A stretch of DNA of 64,000 nt from Stenotrophomonas cyclobalanopsidis (lineage in GTDB: Bacteria > Pseudomonadota > Gammaproteobacteria > Xanthomonadales > Xanthomonadaceae), in contig NZ_VYKI01000001.1 of assembly GCF_008710035.1 (NCBI RefSeq), positions 375,513 to 439,512 on the forward strand. The letters run 5' to 3'. This document shows, piece after piece, positions 56,879 through 64,000 of this stretch. Position numbers and translations under genes: made by a program. The notes under the pieces were generated by a model that was given only the letters and a program-made list of their open reading frames with translations, made no database searches and was not told where the DNA came from. Numbering within the stretch: the stretch's first letter is position 1; each line of letters starts with the position of its first letter.

Positions 56879-56927
56879 CGTGCTGGGGTGTTTTAACACG
56901 CTGCTAACACGTACCTTGGAGAGATTG

Positions 56928-59774
56928 ATGAACTTCCGTAATCCCGCAGTGCGGCTCGGCCTCCTGCCGGCCGGCATTGCGCTGGCGCTGACGCCTGCGT
57001 TTGCTTCCGCTCAGGAAGCGGCCTCTGGCACCACCGACCTCGATCGTATTTCGGTCACCGGTTCGCGCATCCGCGGCGCCGCCATGGAGACCCAGCAGCC
57101 GATCCTGACGATGACCCGTGAAAGCCTGGAAAAGCAGGGCTTCTCGAGCGTCGCTGACGTGCTGAACAACATGACTTCGGCTGGTTCGCCGGCCATTTCG
57201 CGTTCGGAGTCCCTGGCTTCGGGCGAGAACGTCGGCGGCTACTACGTCGACATCCGCAACCTGGGCGCACAGCGCACCCTGGTGCTGATGAACGGCAAGC
57301 GCCTGGGCGCCACCACTGCCGGTTACCAGGATCTGAGCCAGATCCCGATGTCGGCCGTTGAGCGCATTGAGATCCTGAAGGACGGCGCGTCCTCGATCTA
57401 CGGTTCGGACGCCATTGCCGGCGTCGTGAACGTGATCACCCGCAAGAACTTCGACGGCGGCGAAGCCAACGTCTACGTCGGCCAGTACGGCAAGGGCGAC
57501 GGCAGCACCGAGCAGTACTCGATGACCCTGGGTGCCCGTGGTGAGCGCGGCAGCCTGACCCTGTCGGCCGAGTACTCCAACGAAGATCCGGTGTGGGCAA
57601 AGGACCGCTGGTTCAGCCGCGACGGTTCGCGTGGTCCGAACTCGACTTCGGCCCAGTGGAGCCCGATCAGCCAGAACAGCACCTGGTGCAACCCGGTTGT
57701 CTACGACTGTGCGAAGAGCCCGGTCTGGCAGACGCTCAATGCAGGTGGCAATCCGAACAACCCGGCCGATTACCACACCCTGACCCAGGATGAGTACTCG
57801 AACGCCAACCAGCAGATGACCCTGCTGACCGGCGTCAAGCGCAAGTCGGTCTACGTCAACGGCACCTACGACTTCACCGATTCGATCAGCCTGAACACCG
57901 ACCTGCTCTACAACGAGCGTCAGACGTTCCAGCAGATCGCCGGCTACCCGTACCAGTCGCAGTCCTTCGACACCCCGCTGTCGGCTGACAGCGCCTTCAA
58001 CCCGGTTGGCCAGAACGTCGACTTCCGTCGCCGTCTGTGGGAAGTGCCGCGCACCACCGAAAGCCAGCTGAAGACCCTGCGCTTCGCGCCGACCGTCAGC
58101 GGCTTCTTCGACGTCGCTGGCAAGACCTTCGATTGGGACGTCGGTGCCCTGTGGAACCGCAACGAGTCGATCAAGACCAACCGCGGTGACATGAGCCTGA
58201 TCGCCGCCAACCAGGCGCTCGGTTCGTCCTTCATCAACGCCAACGGCGTGGCACAGTGCGGTACCGCTGCCGACCCGATCGCGCTGGGTGACTGCCGCCC
58301 GTGGAACCCGCTGCTGCCGTACGGCGTTGACGGCCAGGGTTCGCTGGCGAACCAGGAGCTGCAGGACTTCCTGTTCCCGACCTTCACCACCCGTGGCGTC
58401 ACCAAGACCACTAGCTTCACCGCCAACCTGGCCGGTTCCATCGTGACCCTGCCGGCCGGTGATCTGGGCTTCGCGATGGGCGTCGAGCACCGCAAGGAAG
58501 AAGGCACCTTCGTGCCGGACGCCTTCGCGCAGTCGGGCCAGTCCACCGGCCTGGGCCAGAAGCCGACCCGCGGCGAATACGATCTGAACGAGGTCTACCT
58601 CGAACTGAACGTGCCGCTGCTCGCTGACGTGGCCTTCGCCAAGGAACTGACCCTGAACGTTGCCAGCCGTTATTCGGACTACAGCAACTTCGGTGGCACC
58701 ACCAACAGCAAGTTCGGTCTGACCTGGCGTCCGATCGAAGGCCTGCTGGTCCGCGCGACCCGCGCTGAAGGCTTCCGCGCCCCGACCATCGACAATCTGT
58801 ACGGTGGCCTGAGCTCGAGCTTCGAGTCCTACGTCGATCCGTGCGGCGTTGGCGCCCCGGGCAGCGTCGCAGGCAACGCAGCCTGCCTCGCCGCAGGTGC
58901 ACCGGCCAACTACGTGCAGCTGGGCCAGGGCAACGTCCCGTGCTCGACCCTGCCGTGCCAGTCGCCGGACCAGTTCATCTCGGGTGCCAACCCGAACCTG
59001 AAGCCGGAAACCTCCAAGAGCACCACCGCCGGTATCGTGTGGAGCCCGCAGTGGGTGCAGGGCCTGGACATCTCGCTGGATTGGTACAAGTACCAGATCA
59101 GCGACATGATCATCGCCGACAGCGTCGACCGCATCCTGCGCGACTGCTACGTGCTGGGTAACTCCTCGCGTTGCGACAGCGTCGTGCGCGGCGACGATGG
59201 CCACATCACCGCCATCACCTACGGCACCGCCAACCTCGGCAAGATGGAAACCGAAGGTTACGACCTGGGCGTCAAGTACCGTCTGCCGGAACTGGCCATC
59301 GGTCAGTTCTCGATCGACTGGCAGACCAGCTACACCGCCAAGTACGACGAAGAAGGCCAGAACAGCGCTGGTGACACCATCACCATCGGTCGCGTCAGCG
59401 AGCCGGGCCTGTTCCGCGTCCGTTCGAACCTGGGCGTGAACTGGCAGTACGGTGATTTCGGTGTCAACTGGACCGCGCGTTACTACTCGGGCATGAAGGA
59501 AAACTGCATCAGCCTGGCTGATGGCTGGTGCGATGCCCCGAACCACTACTCCAACGGCGAAACCGATCCGCTGCGTCACACCGGTTCGAACACCTTCCAC
59601 GACCTGCAGGTCAGCTACAAGGCTCCGTGGGATGCCACCATCGCCCTGGGCGCCAACAACGTGTTCGATCACCGTGGTCCGCTGATGTACTCGGCCCCGA
59701 ACTCGGCGTTCGCCTACTACGGTGGCTTCGACGTGGGTCGCTTCCTGTACATGAAGTACACCCAGCGCTTCTGA
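56928..59774 (+). CDS. TonB-dependent outer-membrane receptor
   Basis: 948 aa from the ATG at 56928 (TTGGAGAG upstream; the longer frame reaching back into the AraC gene is spurious). Signal peptide ends at FASAQ. TonB-box-like LDRISVTGSRI; plug with ETQQPILTMTRESLEKQGFSSVADVLNNM, LVLMNGKRL and SIYGSDAIAGVVNVITRK; barrel to the aromatic C-terminus MKYTQRF. Related to the Xanthomonadal receptors with LGAQRTLVLMNGKR. Codons are biased to CGT/GGT, suggesting high expression. Substrate unknown. A strong terminator follows. Confidence 0.92.
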   Translation: MNFRNPAVRLGLLPAGIALALTPAFASAQEAASGTTDLDRISVTGSRIRGAAMETQQPILTMTRESLEKQGFSSVADVLNNMTSAGSPAISRSESLASGENVGGYYVDIRNLGAQRTLVLMNGKRLGATTAGYQDLSQIPMSAVERIEILKDGASSIYGSDAIAGVVNVITRKNFDGGEANVYVGQYGKGDGSTEQYSMTLGARGERGSLTLSAEYSNEDPVWAKDRWFSRDGSRGPNSTSAQWSPISQNSTWCNPVVYDCAKSPVWQTLNAGGNPNNPADYHTLTQDEYSNANQQMTLLTGVKRKSVYVNGTYDFTDSISLNTDLLYNERQTFQQIAGYPYQSQSFDTPLSADSAFNPVGQNVDFRRRLWEVPRTTESQLKTLRFAPTVSGFFDVAGKTFDWDVGALWNRNESIKTNRGDMSLIAANQALGSSFINANGVAQCGTAADPIALGDCRPWNPLLPYGVDGQGSLANQELQDFLFPTFTTRGVTKTTSFTANLAGSIVTLPAGDLGFAMGVEHRKEEGTFVPDAFAQSGQSTGLGQKPTRGEYDLNEVYLELNVPLLADVAFAKELTLNVASRYSDYSNFGGTTNSKFGLTWRPIEGLLVRATRAEGFRAPTIDNLYGGLSSSFESYVDPCGVGAPGSVAGNAACLAAGAPANYVQLGQGNVPCSTLPCQSPDQFISGANPNLKPETSKSTTAGIVWSPQWVQGLDISLDWYKYQISDMIIADSVDRILRDCYVLGNSSRCDSVVRGDDGHITAITYGTANLGKMETEGYDLGVKYRLPELAIGQFSIDWQTSYTAKYDEEGQNSAGDTITIGRVSEPGLFRVRSNLGVNWQYGDFGVNWTARYYSGMKENCISLADGWCDAPNHYSNGETDPLRHTGSNTFHDLQVSYKAPWDATIALGANNVFDHRGPLMYSAPNSAFAYYGGFDVGRFLYMKYTQRF

Positions 59775-59804
59775 TCCATCGAAGCGTCGCAACACGCAAC
59801 ACAG

Positions 59805-59837
59805 GAGGGCGGACCGCAAGGTCCGCCCTCTTTCTTT
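59805..59837 (+). terminator. Rho-independent terminator of the TonB receptor
   Basis: 11-bp stem GAGGGCGGACC-GCAA-GGTCCGCCCTC followed by TTTCTTT. Confidence 0.92.
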
Positions 59838-59868
59838 GCGCGGCGCCTGCCGCGTGGCGGTCGCCCAT

Positions 59869-59895
59869 AAAAAAAGGCAGGCCTCGCGGCCTGCC
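59869..59895 (-). terminator. Rho-independent terminator of the HDOD gene
   Basis: Stem GGCAGGCC-TCGC-GGCCTGCC with seven T on the minus strand, 27 bp past the HDOD stop. Confidence 0.9.
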
Positions 59896-59922
59896 ACTCG
59901 TTCCTTGCCGGCGCCGTGTGGC

Positions 59923-61044
59923 TCAGGCCTCGGTCGGTACCAGCCCCATCAGGCTGTTGGCATGCTCACGCCACTGCGGCAGCTTGTTCAGCACGCCGGC
60001 ACGCTGCAGGTAGTCCTCGTCCACCGGGTCGCCGTTGACCAGCGCCAGCGCCACATGCACTGCACCGGTCACCCAGAAGCTGCGCGTGTTGGCGCGCTGC
60101 GGTTGGAGGTGGAAGGCCACCGCTTCAATGATCGGCATCGGCAGGCCCCACAGACCCAGCAGGTAGGCGCCGGCCTCGGCATGGCCGGGGCGCGGATCGT
60201 CGGCCAGCGCCGGTTCGCTGCGCTCGTTGCGCACGCCCGGCAGCAGCAGGCCGATATCGGCCAGCAGGGCGGCGGTCGCACCCAGCTCGGCGCTGGATTC
60301 GGGCAGCAGACGCGCGGCCACGCGCGAAGCCATCAGCGCACGCTGCTGCAGCGAATTGCGTTCTGCACCGGATAGCGTGGGTGCGGAGAACACCTCGCTG
60401 GCCAGCACCAGGTCACGCAACGTGGCCAGGCCCAGGCGGGTCACCGCGGTGCGCAGGTCGGCAATCGTGCGGCCCTGGCTGAAGAACGCCGAATTGGACA
60501 GTTGCAGCACCTTGGCCGCGATCGCCGGATCGGCGGCCACCAGCTTGGCCACGTCGGCACTGTCGGTGTCGTCATCATGTTCCAGCGCCTGGGTCAGGCT
60601 CAGGTACAGGTGCGGCGGCGAGGGCAGCTTCTCGATACGGCCGATGGCATCGCGCAGGCGCGGGCTGTCCAGCACCTCGCGCAGCTCTTCCAGGCTGGTC
60701 AGCGCTTCCAGCAGCACTTCCGGCGCCAGCGGCAGCGGCAGGAAGCGGTGGGCCACGCCGATCAGGCGCGCCGGCGGCGGCCGGTTGCCATGCTCGGCAT
60801 CAACCAGCGCGATACGGATGGTTTCGGGCCGCAGCGTGCGGATCTGACCCAGCAACGTGGTTGCATTGAGGTCAGGCAGCTGCGGGCAGACGATCACCGC
60901 ATCCACGCCCTGCGCAGCCACCGCGGACATCGCAGTGTGGCCATCGACGGCGGTCAGCGGCTGCCATTCTTCCCCAAGATCGGCAATGAACTCGCTCAGC
61001 TCAGCCGGCAGGCTGGCTGAATCCCCAACTAGCAGAATACGCAC
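59923..61044 (-). CDS. Pseudoreceiver-HDOD domain protein
   Basis: 373 aa from the GTG at 61044, preceded by AGGGGAA; an upstream in-frame ATG at 61170 adds a non-conserved basic stretch. Residues 1 to about 125 have receiver topology (RILLVGDSASLPAEL ... LRPETIRIALVDAEHG), but the phosphoacceptor Asp position is Cys (AVIVCPQLPDLNA) and the Lys is replaced by Leu in FLPLPL. Residues about 145-340 form an HDOD domain (LPSPPHLYLSLTQAL; LVAADPAIAAKVLQLSNSAFF; TAVTRLGLATLRDLVLASEVF). HDOD proteins act in signalling and lack HD phosphohydrolase residues. Role unknown. Confidence 0.85.
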   Translation of the reverse strand: MRILLVGDSASLPAELSEFIADLGEEWQPLTAVDGHTAMSAVAAQGVDAVIVCPQLPDLNATTLLGQIRTLRPETIRIALVDAEHGNRPPPARLIGVAHRFLPLPLAPEVLLEALTSLEELREVLDSPRLRDAIGRIEKLPSPPHLYLSLTQALEHDDDTDSADVAKLVAADPAIAAKVLQLSNSAFFSQGRTIADLRTAVTRLGLATLRDLVLASEVFSAPTLSGAERNSLQQRALMASRVAARLLPESSAELGATAALLADIGLLLPGVRNERSEPALADDPRPGHAEAGAYLLGLWGLPMPIIEAVAFHLQPQRANTRSFWVTGAVHVALALVNGDPVDEDYLQRAGVLNKLPQWREHANSLMGLVPTEA

Positions 61045-61195
61045 GACACATTCCCCTGGCTGTCTCGACGGCGCGCGTCGACGACGTGTGAAGTGACGCA
61101 ATTTACCTAATACGGCGCCAACAGTGATGGGCCGCAGTGTTGAAACGTGACCGGCATCGCTCCGGCGCATGGCACCGGAGCGATCCTGTTCAGAC

Positions 61196-61732
61196 TCAGG
61201 CCTTGCTGTCGAGGTGGCGCTGGTGCGCCTCGATCAGGATCTGCTTGGCCTCGGCCGCGCCACCCCAACCGTCCAGCTTGACCCACTTGCCCTTTTCCAG
61301 GTCCTTGTAGTGCTCGAAGAAGTGGCCGATGCGCTCCAGCCAGTGGCTGGACACCTGGGCGATGTCTTCGACGTGGGCGTAGCCGCTGAAGATCTTCGAG
61401 ACCGGCACGGCCAGGATCTTCTCGTCGCTGCCAGCCTCATCGCTCATCTTCAGCACGCCGACCGGACGGCAGCGCACGACCGAACCCGGCACCAGCGGCA
61501 GCGGCAGCACCACCAGCACGTCGGCCGGGTCGCCATCGCCACACAGGGTACTCGGCACGTAGCCGTAGTTGCACGGGTAGCGCATCGGGGTCGAGAGGAT
61601 GCGGTCGACGAAGATCGCGCCGGTTTCCTTGTCCACTTCGTACTTGACCGGCTCCGAGTCCTTCGGGATCTCGATGATGACGTTGATTTCTTCCGGCGGG
61701 TTCTTGCCGGGCGAGACGAGTTCCAGACCCAT
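61196..61732 (-). CDS. ppa: Soluble inorganic pyrophosphatase (family I)
   Basis: 178 aa hexameric type. EINVIIEIPKDSEPVKYEVDKETGAIFVDR, PCNYGYVPSTLCGDGDPADVLVV with the Mg2+-binding Asp cluster, and PVSKIFSGYAHVEDI. Hydrolyses pyrophosphate in the cytoplasm. Monocistronic by spacing. Confidence 0.97.
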   Translation of the reverse strand: MGLELVSPGKNPPEEINVIIEIPKDSEPVKYEVDKETGAIFVDRILSTPMRYPCNYGYVPSTLCGDGDPADVLVVLPLPLVPGSVVRCRPVGVLKMSDEAGSDEKILAVPVSKIFSGYAHVEDIAQVSSHWLERIGHFFEHYKDLEKGKWVKLDGWGGAAEAKQILIEAHQRHLDSKA

Positions 61733-61918
61733 GGTGTGCTCCAGGTGGGGGATGTAGACGGATAGCTGACTATTTTATGCCTTTGCCGGGCGCTGTGCAG
61801 GGTAGGGCGGGGCCGACCTTCGTAGTGGCCGCCGGAGGAGGCCCTGGAGCGGGGTTTCCCGATGGGGGCGGAGCGTGCAGCGGCGCAGGCTGGAGCCTCA
61901 TTCCCGAGGAGCACCGCC

Positions 61919-62416
61919 ATGACCTGGATACGCTGCTGTGGCCTTGCCGTACTGCTGTCCGTCGCCCCGCCGGCGGTGGCCGGCAGCCATGTCGACCTGG
62001 TCGATTTCCCCACCAGTGAAGCGAACTGGGACCGCTTCTACGACCTGGAAGCCTCATTGATGCATGGGTTTGACCGTATCTGTGCCGACACGATCTGCGA
62101 GGGCGACTACAGCAATTACAGGGTGATGCAGGTGCGCTGCGCCGTGCAGCGGCTGGCTGGGGTAGTGACCGGATGCGCCTGGGTGATCGCCGCCAGCGAG
62201 CTGCGCGTGCAGCCCGTTACCGGCGAGGTGCAGGTGGACAACGGCCGCTGGGTCTGTCCGGTCGATCTGCTGCCCGGGGTGCCGGTGGAGCAGTTCTATG
62301 CGGCGCTGTCAGGCCCGGACGGGGTGGAGGCGTCCTTCCCTGGCCTGGGCCGGGGTCTGTTCGACGGTCTGCTGGGGTGTCTGCAGGGCTCTGGCAACCA
62401 GGGGAGGCAGGGATGA
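61919..62416 (+). CDS. Secreted Cys-containing protein, tandem paralogue 1
   Basis: 165 aa from the ATG at 61919 (GAGGAGCACC upstream). Signal peptide ends PPAVAG. The mature part carries HGFDRICADTICEGDYSNY, then QVRCAVQRLAGVVTGCAW, and Cys in WVCPVDL and LLGCLQG. The same spacing recurs in the next gene, which starts in its stop codon (ATGA overlap). No family recognised. Probably a disulfide-bonded periplasmic protein. Confidence 0.7.
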   Translation: MTWIRCCGLAVLLSVAPPAVAGSHVDLVDFPTSEANWDRFYDLEASLMHGFDRICADTICEGDYSNYRVMQVRCAVQRLAGVVTGCAWVIAASELRVQPVTGEVQVDNGRWVCPVDLLPGVPVEQFYAALSGPDGVEASFPGLGRGLFDGLLGCLQGSGNQGRQG

Positions 62417-62892
62417 TGCGCGCGCCACGAATGATGATGGGTCTGCTTCTGAGCCTGGCCAGCCTGCCTGCCCTCGCCGCTGATCGCTATGTCGATGCGC
62501 GCCTCTACCCGGACCCGGCCAGTGGATGGGAGCGCTTCCGCAGCGTCGAGCGCGCGCTGGTGGCCGGCTTCGATGACGTCTGCGGCGACACCTTCTGCGA
62601 AGGCGAGTATTACAACCTGCAGGCCATGCGCCTGCGCTGCGCGGTGGAGCGGGCCAGTGGCCAGGTGGCCGGTTGCACCTGGACCTTTGCCGGCAGCAAC
62701 AGCTCGGTGCTGGACGACGGACACATCGATGTCGATCTGCGCAGCTATGCCTGCGCGTTGCCGCTGGCAAAGGGTACACCGCTGGAGAGCCTGCTGCAGG
62801 CGCTGGAAGCCGTGCCTCCACGGAACTCCATTGATGTGCCGTTGCCCGGCACCTCGACCAGCGTCTACGACGGGCTGACCGAGTGCCTGTAG
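62413..62892 (+). CDS. Secreted Cys-containing protein, tandem paralogue 2
   Basis: 159 aa from the ATG at 62413, overlapping the previous gene by 4 bp; 62416 is an alternative start one codon later. Signal peptide ends PALAADR. The core reads AGFDDVCGDTFCEGEYYNL, RLRCAVERASGQVAGCTW, YACALPL and a terminal LTECL. It aligns over its length with paralogue 1: FD-x2-C-x-DT-x-CEG-(D/E)Y-x-N, RCAV-R-G-V-GC-W. A duplicated, co-translated pair of unknown function. Confidence 0.7.
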   Translation: MMRAPRMMMGLLLSLASLPALAADRYVDARLYPDPASGWERFRSVERALVAGFDDVCGDTFCEGEYYNLQAMRLRCAVERASGQVAGCTWTFAGSNSSVLDDGHIDVDLRSYACALPLAKGTPLESLLQALEAVPPRNSIDVPLPGTSTSVYDGLTECL

Positions 62893-62902
62893 CCCAAAGG
62901 AT

Positions 62903-63160
62903 TCAGATCGCCGCGGTGGCCTGCACGGCGTCCTGGTGCAGCGCTTCGTTCAGCTCATCCACCACCGTCGTCCAGGCAGCGTCCGCCTGCAGCGATTCGG
63001 CAAGGAACTGACGCTGCGCATCGCTCCAGAACGGGGCGTCGGCCACCTCCACCCCGGTGTCGAGCTGGTGGCTGCTGATGAAGCTGGCGATCGCCTCGGG
63101 GCTCTCTTCGAGGCCCAGCTGCAGGAACAGGTTGGTCATGCTCGGTTCGGTGGTGATCAT
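62903..63160 (-). CDS. DUF2789 family protein
   Basis: 85 aa. MTNLFLQLGLEESPEAIASFISSHQL, ADAPFWSDAQRQFLAESLQADAAWTTVVDELNEALH is the DUF2789 pattern. Cytoplasmic, acidic, helical. Convergent with paralogue 2 and divergent from the heme oxygenase. Function not established. Confidence 0.85.
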   Translation of the reverse strand: MITTEPSMTNLFLQLGLEESPEAIASFISSHQLDTGVEVADAPFWSDAQRQFLAESLQADAAWTTVVDELNEALHQDAVQATAAI

Positions 63161-63219
63161 TGCGACAGCCTGGCAAAGGAAAGGTAAGCTGCATTATCTA
63201 TGTCTTCCGTCGTCCCGTG

Positions 63220-63810
63220 ATGAACACCCCAGACGCATGCGGTCGCAACCGCAGCGCCCTTCTGAAAGCCGCAACGCGGGCCAGCCACGACGCGCTGGAC
63301 AAGCGCATCATGGCCGAAGGCATTTTTGCTGACCGCGCCCGCTTCGGTAGTTTCCTGAAAGTGCAGTACCGCTTGCATTGCAGTGTTGATGCGCTCTACG
63401 GCATGCCGACGCTCATGGCTCTGTTGCCCGATCTGCCAGAGCGCCGCCGGCTGCAGCAGGTCTGCTCCGACCTCCAGGATCTGGGCGTGGATCTGCCTGC
63501 GCAGGACCCCGATGCCCGGCTGCCCGGTGCATCGCTGCCGGAAGCATTGGGCTGGATGTACGTGGTGGAAGGGTCCAGTCTCGGGGCCGCCGTGCTCTAC
63601 CGGATGGCCGCCGCGCTGGGGCTGGACCATCAGTTCGGAGCCCGTCACCTGGCCGGGCACCCTGGCGGGGTGGCGGCGCACTGGCGCCGCTTTACCACGG
63701 CGCTGGATGCAGTAGCGCTGACACCTGCGCAGATCGAGCAGATGATCGACGCCGCCAACATCGCTTTCCGTAGCGTCCACGCCCACGTCGAGAAGGAATT
63801 CGCTCGCTGA
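63220..63810 (+). CDS. Bacterial heme oxygenase
   Basis: 196 aa from the ATG at 63220. Heme oxygenase fold: LLKAATRASHDALDKRIM carries the likely proximal heme His, and EALGWMYVVEGSSLGAAVLYR is the distal-helix Gly-rich region (usual GSxLG). It opens heme to biliverdin, CO and iron. Such genes often accompany bacteriophytochromes (bphO) or iron uptake. The right-hand neighbour is cut by the window, so the role is open. Confidence 0.85.
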   Translation: MNTPDACGRNRSALLKAATRASHDALDKRIMAEGIFADRARFGSFLKVQYRLHCSVDALYGMPTLMALLPDLPERRRLQQVCSDLQDLGVDLPAQDPDARLPGASLPEALGWMYVVEGSSLGAAVLYRMAAALGLDHQFGARHLAGHPGGVAAHWRRFTTALDAVALTPAQIEQMIDAANIAFRSVHAHVEKEFAR

Positions 63811-63818
63811 ACGGCCCT

Positions 63819-63848
63819 GTAGCGCCGGGCCCACGCTGGGCCGCCCGG
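63819..63848 (+). repeat. SMAG/REP after the heme oxygenase
   Basis: GTAG-GCGCCGGGCCC...GGGC palindrome. Another GTAG-head begins at 63990 at the window edge. Confidence 0.75.
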
Positions 63849-63849
63849 C

Positions 63850-63993
63850 GTGCTCTACGCGTGGCTGGCGTCGCTGGCTTTCATCTCCAACCCGCACAGC
63901 ACCTATGACGGGTGGGATACGCCCATTTACGTGTACTGGGGAATTGCCGTGGTGGTGATCGTCGCCCTGCGGTTGCGGAACCCCAGGCCGTAG
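63850..63993 (+). pseudogene. 3' remnant of a small membrane protein
   Basis: 47 codons from GTG at 63850 to TAG at 63991. The frame reads VLYAWLASLAFISNPHSTYD and ends in a membrane helix and RLRNPRP. It has coding-like third positions, starts directly at the end of a REP, and its TAG stop belongs to the next GTAG. No start context is seen, so it is probably a fragment of a membrane protein gene cut by REPs. Confidence 0.35.
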
Positions 63994-64000
63994 AGTCGAG

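Noticed and set aside
56904..59897. Long antisense frame over the second TonB receptor
   Set aside because: Shadow of a complete TonB receptor; no start context or domain.

Overview
The window looks like chromosome of a member of the Stenotrophomonas maltophilia complex (Xanthomonadaceae). GC is high, and the intergenic spaces carry many palindromes that begin with GTAG, the SMAG/REP elements known from this species. The tolC-pcm-smeRo / smeO-smeP efflux locus has the arrangement described for S. maltophilia. I see no rRNA, tRNA, CRISPR array, prophage or complete insertion sequence. The only transposase-like gene is a REP-associated tyrosine transposase (RAYT).

Layout. 1-3.1 kb is an AT-richer accessory segment on the minus strand: a small secreted Cys-rich protein, a lipoprotein, a GT60-type peptide GlcNAc-transferase homologue and a truncated galE. 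3.1-4.6 kb is a degenerate spacer plus an ankyrin gene bracketed by REPs. 4.6-12.7 kb is a probable dicarboxylate module: hybrid histidine kinase, outer-membrane porin, dctA and maeB. 13.2-20.5 kb is a TonB-linked glycan locus: BSP-type peptidase and GH92 mannosidase, divergent from a TonB receptor, with a striking inverted repeat over the promoter. 20.6-26.1 kb holds LPS genes (GT4, O-antigen ligase, lpxL, waaA) interrupted by the RAYT between two REPs. 26.3-35 kb has an APC-like permease and the SmeOP-TolC efflux system with its TetR regulator.

35-46.1 kb begins with a 143-bp tandem REP array that has replaced the 5' half of an SDR gene. Then comes one long minus-strand operon, ilvC-ilvG-ilvM-(orf)-ilvA-leuA-(methyltransferase)-leuC-leuD-leuB. 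It is headed by a leader peptide containing the run ILVLVLI and a readable terminator/antiterminator switch. A second short ORF and a second terminator lie between the first attenuator and ilvC. 46.4-53.3 kb carries gamma-glutamyltransferase, a BCCT transporter, thiC under a TPP riboswitch and an ion-channel-like protein. 53.5-59.8 kb has a membrane-anchored winged-helix/beta-propeller regulator, an AraC regulator and a TonB receptor. 59.9-64 kb has a pseudoreceiver-HDOD protein, inorganic pyrophosphatase, two tandem paralogous secreted Cys-rich proteins, a DUF2789 protein and a heme oxygenase.

Most genes are core metabolism and envelope functions. The strongest under-described signals are the two-stage leader upstream of ilvC, the interplay of REPs with the RAYT (including REPs that provide stop codons for genes), the methyltransferase inside the leucine operon and the accessory operon at the left edge.
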